The notes under the pieces were generated by a model that searched no databases, had not been told where the DNA came from, and saw only the letters and a list, made by a program, of their open reading frames with translations. A DNA stretch of 13,756 nucleotides from Scytalidium lignicola (Eukaryota > Ascomycota > Leotiomycetes): NCBI GenBank assembly GCA_002812745.2, contig NCSJ02000614.1, forward strand, positions 1 to 13,756. The letters are read 5' to 3'. Shown piece by piece: positions 8,157 to 13,756 of this stretch (its first letter is position 1; each line of letters opens with the position of its first letter). A program made the position numbers and the translations under genes.

Positions 8157-8895
8157 ATAAAAGCATTTCTTCAATATATAATAATACTATTTAAGATGTT
8201 AAAAAGTATTATATCCAATCAGAATATATACTTTACTTTAAATTTTTAAGAAACTTTAACTAAATGTATAAGTGTTAATAAGAAGATATCAATAATATTT
8301 TATTTACAAATTAATAGTTAAATTAAAAGATTAAACTAAATACTAAAAATATATTTGTAATGTTATATGAATTATAAGTAAGATAATTAGTAAAGACTAT
8401 TACTATTAACATAATTAACTTATAATAGTTCAAAGTATAAAGTAACAGGATTTACTTCATTTTATACAAATTATAGAAGAGAATTAAACAAGTTCTAGAT
8501 AAGAGTTAAATTATAATCTTCATCTGATTTAGTAAACAAGTTAACAAAAAGACTATACAAAATGCATGTTAAAGTAACAAAGGTAATACAATTTGCAAAA
8601 GAGAAAATAAAAGTATATTATAATAAGAAATATAATATAAAACTTATGTATAAAAAGAAGGATAAAGTTTATCTTTAATAGAAAAATTTATAAACAAAAA
8701 GACTAAGTAATAAACTTAACTTTATAAAGTTAAGATTATTTAAGGTTAAAGAAGTTTATAAACTAATAATAATTAAATTGAAGTTATTAAAAGTTATAAA
8801 AATACATCTTATATTTTATATAACATTATTAGAATTAACACTTAAGAATGTATTGTTAATATTAAGTATAAAAGTTAATATCAGTTCTACTTATA
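8157..8895 (+). pseudogene. pol: Gypsy-2 integrase, C-terminal half (degenerate fragment)
   Basis: A single plus-strand frame with several stops reads as Ty3/Gypsy integrase from the catalytic core to the tail. In order: AFLQY, LFKMLKSIISNQNIYFTLNF (expected SIISDRD..FTSNFW), FYLQINS..IKRLNQILK (expected FHPQTDGQTERLNQ; some Gln now stops), CYMNYK.DN (CYVNYKQDNW), TYNSSK, TGFTSFYTNYR, RLYKMHVK, VYYNKKYNI, MYKKKDKVYL, FIKLRLFKVKEVYKL, KIHLIFYITLLEL. The second catalytic Asp has become Asn. It lies opposite in strand to Gypsy-1 and differs from it in sequence, so it is a separate element. Protease, RT and RNase H are absent. No chromodomain follows before the sequence becomes unreadable near 8895. 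Confidence 0.88.
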
Positions 8896-9167
8896 ATACA
8901 TAATACAATACATAACTCTACATAATATACTATTTATGCTTTTATGGTAGTTCATTATTATCAAGGGGGAATAAGAGTATTACAAAGTTATAATAACTCT
9001 ATAAGCTCTTATTGCCTAATTTAAACTAGTCTACATTGCACATGCCTAGTATATAACTACAAACAAATAATCTATTAACACTAAAGCTACTCTGAAGATA
9101 AGTAAGCATTGTACATAACTCTAAAATACTTGAATCTAATAAGGTTTCCTAATTGTATGCTAATTTT
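8896..9167. other. Junction between Gypsy-2 and the Copia element, LTR remnants likely
   Basis: No gene here. On the plus strand a purine-rich run (8963-8977, AAGGGGGAATAAGAG) is followed by TATTACAAAG, which looks like a decayed polypurine tract and LTR start for Gypsy-2. The Copia 3' LTR should also lie here, just past the pol stop at 9183 or 9168 on the minus strand, but its partner is outside the window so its limits cannot be fixed. A 12-bp direct repeat (tacataactcta) occurs at 8909-8920 and 9112-9123. Confidence 0.4.
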
Positions 9168-9182
9168 CTATTTAGGAATAAC

Positions 9183-10879
9183 CTAAAATTCTTCTTCTAT
9201 AATATCTCCTTCTTCACCATCCATAACATCTTGTTCTACTTATTCCACTACTTCTAAATGCACTTTATTCATATCCAACAACTATTTCAAAACATTAAAT
9301 AACTTTACCTTGGTCATAAAATCAACTAGATTTATCATTCCTTGAATCCATCATACTTCAATGATTTAACATTACTTATACACTTGTCAAAAGCATATTA
9401 TATTAATCATAAGACGTTTTTTCTATGTAATTCTTAACTTAACAAAGTAATCATACAATGACCTTGAATCTATATACAAAACAAGTAAGAATATAATTCT
9501 AAAGATTCTTTTGATAGTTAATTTGATTATAACTCTTATATCAAATCCATAAGCTATTCTGTATAGTTCTAATATTAACATACTTTGTATTACTCTTTTA
9601 TACTTGATCAACAACTAATATAATATATTTACATTTCCTTTATAATTTGTAAGTATTATAACATAACTAATTTAAGAAGATAAGTTTGTATTGTTCACAA
9701 ATAAAGCATTTGTAAAGATTAATAATTATAATTCCTCCTTATTAAGCTTAACAAAGTGAATTCCCTTAACAATACTCTGGAGTTATCATTGTAACTGTTT
9801 ATTAAATGCCTTCATGTCTTCCTTGTTAAGGTTAATAGCTTAAACAGCTACTAACAAGTTGTAAGATGCCTTTGGTTAACAAACTAAGGTTATATATACT
9901 CTTAAAGTATATTATACTATATATTACTCTTTAGTAATATAATTTCGACATACAATCCTTTATAAACTTGTTATGGTAACTAGTTTGCTTATTACAAGTT
10001 GTAAGTTAGTATACTAGTACTCTTAGATAAATATAATTCTAACTTCTTCTAACTGTATTATTCCTCTATTAAACTTGATTCCCTTCCTTATAATGAGCAT
10101 TTCTTACTCTTTCACAAGGAATTTAACCTTCTCCAGTTACTCTTGCTTAAGCTCTGTAAATTGGATATTTCTAATAAACAAGGTATTATTAGTTTAGAAT
10201 CTTATAACACTAAATGGTTTAATATTGTACAATAAGCATAAGTTGTACATTAACAGCTTTATAATAAGTATATCAACATAATAAGAGTAGTATATCTTGA
10301 ACTAATAGTTTCTAACTTCAAAGACTTTGTAAATTAGTTTTATAACTTGTAAAATCAAGTCTTTTAAGATATTGAGTAGTTATATGAATTCCTTAAGTAC
10401 TCATATATAGAAATTATAATTTAACAAAATAATTAATTAAACATATACTTAAGAAATGTCTTGTAAGTATAAGTTTACATATTCACCTTCTATAATAATA
10501 ATACAAAGAATGATTCACTAGTTAACTTGTTAAATAATAAGTAATTATGTTAAGATAAATCTTTTCTTATTATTCTTATACACTTATATAATAAGATATA
10601 ACTTCTTAAAAGCTTTCTTTGTTCTCTTATGCTTAATCTCATCTATAAACCTAATGTTGAATATATATATATCCTTAAGTATATCTTTAAGGTTTACAAC
10701 TTCGAAAATGCTCTTTTCAATTAATCTAACAAGCTTAGCTAATCAAGAAGTTGTATATTATAATTAGCTAAGTTCTTTATCTTACAGGAAAACAATGATT
10801 TTGAGATATTTGCAAGGTCTCCTATGTCCTTGTTTTACAGATAATTCTAGTAGTAGAATAACTTTGATTATCAAAGGAT
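9183..10879 (-). pseudogene. pol: Copia reverse transcriptase and RNase H
   Basis: In the frame running on from integrase, the RT fingers begin near 10740 with LAKLVRLIEKSIFEVV, then FNIRFIDEIKHKRTKKAFKK (typical NSRFVDEIK...KAFEKSRLV). The palm reads NLYLQDIS.VYV (DITQAY, first Asp kept) near 10465-10430. The motif expected as LQTDDTL reads F.TNNTL near 10180-10195, so both catalytic Asp are now Asn. RNase H follows: FTNALFVNN (expected FTDASFA) near 9700, then 9614-9423 with KRVIQSMLILELYRIAYGFD and YIDSRSLYDYFVKL, then WIQGMINLVDFMTK near 9330. An acidic tail ends at TAG 9185-9183 (or 9170-9168). Dense stops (about 27 in this part) make it non-functional. Confidence 0.9.
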
Positions 10880-12439
10880 CTATACTTTTATTTTTGTTTT
10901 AAGTATCCTTGGATTTTCCTTGTCAAGCAGAGGAAATCATCTCTTGATTATTATCTTTGGTATTTAGGTCTAGTAGTTCAATTCTGTCCATTCCCTTTAT
11001 AAGTATAAGATACAATTTTATACTTGTTAACCTAAATAGTATGTTCTTGTATGGTAATGCTAATATACATGTTTCCTTGTTTGTACTAATAAGCTTGTAT
11101 AACTTGTCCTATTTACTACTTTAACTTATATTTCCTACTCTCCAAACAAGTACATCTGAATTCAACAGTAAGTTATAAATGTTATTAATATTAAGGCCAT
11201 TATAAGTGTTGAACATATCTTGAACTAACTATTTTGCCTTGATTTTAATGATTTCCTCTATTGCTTTCTTGATTACTATAACTCTTTGTATAACTGTTAA
11301 AACTAAAGTATTATACTCTAACATGTATAGATAAGCACTATAAACAAGGAGTATAAGAATAAGTCCATCAAGTCCTGCCAAATTATTAATAGCCTTAAAT
11401 GCTATCTGTAAGGTTATATCCTTATCAAAATCATAGATTTCAATTATAATTATCTGGTAAGCATATTGTACAAGTACATGATATTGTTCAACTTGACCAA
11501 TTGAATTATAAGCTTTTACTAGGATAACTTTGAAAGTTATTCTTATAGTTATAATACTTTGTTAGAATTCTTTACTTATAAAGTTCTTTCTTACATCAGT
11601 TATAATTTAATTTAAAAGTCTTAAGTAAGTATTAATCCAACAAGCTTGTAAAGTATCCTATATATGCTTTATAATTATGTTTTGAAGCTATTTACCAACT
11701 TGGTAATATGTTCCTTTATCAATGATATATAAAACAGATTTACTATTTATATAGAAGATATTGATAATAATAAAATAGTTAAAATTAATGTCATCTTATA
11801 AGTTGAACCTGAATCTTCTTAATGATTTAACATAACATTAGCATTGATCATAATACTTAGAAAGATATTCTAACACTTCTTTATTGATATTATAACCAGT
11901 ATAGTCTAGAATATACTATAATCATATTATGGATAAATGCTCAAAATGTTTGTATAAACACTATAATTCTATGTTAGTCAGGAAACAAGGATTTTCCTTA
12001 AGTAAGTTAATAATGAAAGTATATAAAGAAGTATTCCAAAGGAGAAAAGAGTAGTTAAATCATCTTATAGTCAGTACATTTCCCTTTGGAATAACCAAGT
12101 GATTTATAAGGTTGTTAAAATACATGTTTAACCTGTCCATGTTTGCTAAGCACAATAGAAAAGGTATATTTACTTTAATTACATAGAATTCAACTTGACC
12201 AATTAATATAGTTATTATTGTCAAACCTAGTAATGTAATGGTTCTAATTTCAAATTGCGTTGTTATCATGCCTTTAATAGTAACATCAAGTGTTATGGTC
12301 TAATCCGTTTGTTGTAAAGCCTCAAATTAGCCATAACTAGCTGTAGAATAACCTCTTGCACTTGTATTAATCATAACTCTATGAAATTACTTAAAATCAT
12401 ATCTTATTGTGTTAGTTATATTATATACTTCTATTAATA
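10880..12439 (-). pseudogene. pol: Copia protease, GAG-pre-integrase and integrase
   Basis: Protease starts near 12380 with RVMINTSARGYSTASYG, where a DTGA catalytic motif is expected: the Asp is Asn and the Gly is Ser. The longest open stretch (12269-12060) contains IGQVEFYVIKVNIPFLLCLANMD, MYFNNL and VIPKGNV, the linker typical of fungal Copia polyproteins. The pre-integrase zinc region follows near 12030-11860 (FLLWNTSL, NPCFLTNIEL, KHFEHLS, DQC for the H-H-C-C set, partly lost). The integrase core follows: FIINIFYINSKSVLYIID, KGTYYQ, ACWINTYL, IITDVRKNFISKEF with second Asp kept, AYNSIGQVEQYH (expected HNSIGQVERYH, catalytic Glu kept), then LLNSDVLVWR, a C-terminal integrase motif. About 15-20 stops in frame. 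Confidence 0.9.
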
Positions 12440-13611
12440 TTATTCTAGAGATTCTTAAGATGTAGTCTTAAGTGTAAGTTCTTGTTATTAATGTATTAAC
12501 TATAAGTTGATGTGTAAAAGTGTTATTAGCTAGTTTTGTAATAATTGAGAATGTTAATTTTACTGGAAAACTTTTACATAAGGTAAAGAAAGTAATAATA
12601 ACACTTTAACTAATGTGATTAAATTCTATATCCAAACTATTATCAACGAAAAGAGCCTTAAAACTAGGATTTAAGTTATCCTCAAGGTTATTACCTTTAT
12701 AATTAATAATGTATTACTCATAATGTTTGTTAAAGCACTTTTCAAAGTTATAAACAATAAGATGAAACTTGTTTATGTACTTTACTTAAAAACGAGCTCT
12801 TTTAGTATTTTACTCTTGTTATGTATATTTCCATAAACAGTAATCTTCCCTTTTGCATATAAAACATGTTCTTTGCATTTGGTAACATGAAATTATACAG
12901 TTGAAAGCTTATAAGTTAAATTGTTAGTTTAACAAGTTATTAATATAGTAAAGGCAATTTGTAAAGTAGGTTTTATTATTATATTCTTGTTCTTTTTTNA
13001 TATACTATAATAGAAGATTCTAAATTATTAATAAGTTGGCCAAGGTCTGAAGGTAAGTATGATATTGTATATTTACATATTAGCAAACCTTTATAAGCAG
13101 TTATAAGCTTGAAGTATAATACTTTAACTGTTTAGAAGGTTATGAAGAGTTCATATTACAATTCTCAAAGTGTTTTAACAAGAAGTTGTACATTTTAAAA
13201 TGTTGTTTTCCTAGGGTTTTAAGTTATAATTAAAGCTAAAGTTGTAACTTCTTACTTTTACAAGTTTTTACAGTGAAAACCAGTTCTTTTAAAGAAATTC
13301 TAAAGGTAGTTACATACCTTTTTAAACATACATTTAACTAGTTGATAAGTGTAATAATGATCTTTTACTATATCTTTTAACATAATCAAGAATACCTTGT
13401 TAAGTAACTCTTCTAGCAGATCTACCCTTTCTATAATAATTTTGAAGATTATTAACTTATGATCAAGAGTGTTATTGTTTCCATTGTATTTACAATTCTT
13501 TATATAAACCTTCATAAGCTTTACTAACTGTTTTACAAGTATAAGAGTTGTTGATAAGCTAAGGGAAGAGTCTTGTAAGTGATTAGAATTATGATTTAAG
13601 TTCATTTTAAT
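12440..13611 (-). pseudogene. gag: Copia gag with zinc knuckle, N-terminus cut off
   Basis: The clearest part, 13605-13300, reads LVKLMKVYIKNCKYNGNNNT, DHKLIIFK, FLIMLKDIVKDHYYTYQL, the pattern of fungal Copia gag (KYNG...F..K..IF....IML.G.A.DHYY). It continues through FFKRTGFHCKNL, YLPSDLGQLINNLESSI and a zinc knuckle near 12880-12840, CFICKREDYCLWKYT, where the terminal His has become Tyr. The Met at 13605 is probably internal: gag of this family usually has further sequence upstream, and here the frame runs into the GC-rich element at 13612. The N at 12999, beside T6, shifts the frame, and ignoring it joins the two halves. Stops occur throughout. Confidence 0.87.
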
Positions 13612-13756
13612 CAGTGAAGTCTAGACTGGCCGATCGGTCCAGACCGGACCAGACCGTGGGTTTTGTGGGGACCGTTTCGAGACCGTGGTCTGTACGGTCT
13701 GGACCGTACAGACCACAGTCTGAAGCCAAAATTTGAGACCAGACCGTGAGACTACG
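13612..13756 (+). mobile_element. GC-rich terminus, probable hAT-type DNA transposon end (runs off window)
   Basis: Composition jumps from about a quarter G+C to well over half within a few bases, and CpG, nearly absent elsewhere, is frequent. The first bases, CAGTG, match the short consensus start (CAGNG/YARNG) of hAT inverted ends. The following sequence repeats AGACCG or its complement CGGTCT many times, like the subterminal transposase-binding repeats of hAT elements. It interrupts the Copia gag frame. hAT insertion duplicates 8 bp; the left candidate is attttaat (13604-13611), and the other end is outside the window. It could also be a MITE or the edge of an ordinary GC-balanced region. 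Confidence 0.5.
13685..13716. repeat. Perfect 15-bp inverted repeat with 2-base loop
   Basis: GTGGTCTGTACGGTC (13685-13699) and its exact reverse complement (13702-13716) are separated by TG. The arms consist of the same GGTCT/AGACC words repeated around them. It lies about 75-105 bases inside the CAGTG start of the GC-rich block, as expected for a subterminal hairpin of a DNA transposon. Confidence 0.85.

Larger units (their letters stand above)
9168..13611 (-). mobile_element. Degenerate Ty1/Copia retrotransposon, 5' truncated
   Basis: The minus strand carries a Copia-type gag-pol in the order gag with zinc knuckle, protease, integrase, reverse transcriptase, RNase H. Integrase before RT is the hallmark of Ty1/Copia. 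The whole 4.4 kb reads in one frame apart from one shift at the N at 12999. The 5' end (LTR and probably the first part of gag) is missing: the frame runs straight into GC-rich sequence at 13612. The 3' LTR cannot be delimited. The protein resembles a widespread fungal Copia polyprotein family. Confidence 0.92.

Noticed and set aside
9200..13600. Region first judged to be gene-free AT filler, or a candidate for a tandem array of small genes
   Set aside because: Reading the minus strand through stops gives one continuous Copia gag-pol, so the short open frames at 9423, 12060 and 13300 are parts of one pseudogene.
13621..13756. CRISPR-like or tandem repeat array from recurrent AGACCG
   Set aside because: Spacing is irregular, there is no repeat-spacer structure, and the context is eukaryotic. 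Transposon subterminal repeats fit better.

Overview
The window holds no intact gene. It is a nested stack of decayed transposable elements in a very AT-rich block, of the kind found in filamentous ascomycete (Pezizomycotina) genomes that carry AT-rich islands shaped by repeat-induced point mutation (RIP). The organism is inferred from the element families (a chromodomain Ty3/Gypsy element, a fungal-type Ty1/Copia element and a hAT-like end), from the near absence of CpG outside the last 150 bases, and from the mutation pattern: long reading frames stay recognisable but are riddled with TAA, TAG and TGA where CAA, CAG, CGA or TGG is expected.

Layout. (1) 1-643: AT-rich filler with nothing recognised. 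(2) 644-7784: a complete-length Ty3/Gypsy chromovirus on the minus strand (Gypsy-1), with LTRs at 7426-7784 (5') and 644-986 (3'), both TGTTACA...TGTAACA. Inside, in minus-strand order, are an acidic gag with a ruined CCHC knuckle, a long linker, protease, reverse transcriptase, RNase H, integrase and a C-terminal chromodomain. (3) 7785-8156: a short flank and a 244-bp solo-LTR-like block. (4) 8157-about 8895: the integrase 3' half of a second Gypsy element on the plus strand (Gypsy-2), followed by a possible polypurine tract and LTR remnant. (5) 9168-13611: a Ty1/Copia gag-pol on the minus strand, readable in one frame for about 4.4 kb once a single N is ignored, with about 50 in-frame stops in the pol part. 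(6) 13612-13756: an abrupt switch to GC-rich, CpG-bearing sequence full of AGACCG motifs and a perfect 15-bp hairpin. It starts with CAGTG and looks like the terminus of a hAT-type DNA transposon that cuts off the 5' end of the Copia gag.

Nothing here can encode a working protein, and key catalytic residues are lost: Copia protease DTGA reads NTSA, Copia RT DD reads NN, Gypsy-1 RT YLDD reads YLDN, and Gypsy-1 knuckle Cys reads Tyr. The most informative non-coding signal is an 8-nt perfect complementarity between the predicted mRNA 5' end in the Gypsy-1 LTR and the site just past that LTR, which suggests Tf1/sushi-type self-priming. Several frame breaks lie at isolated N characters beside homopolymers, and deleting the Ns restores the frame, so they are probably assembly artefacts rather than biology.
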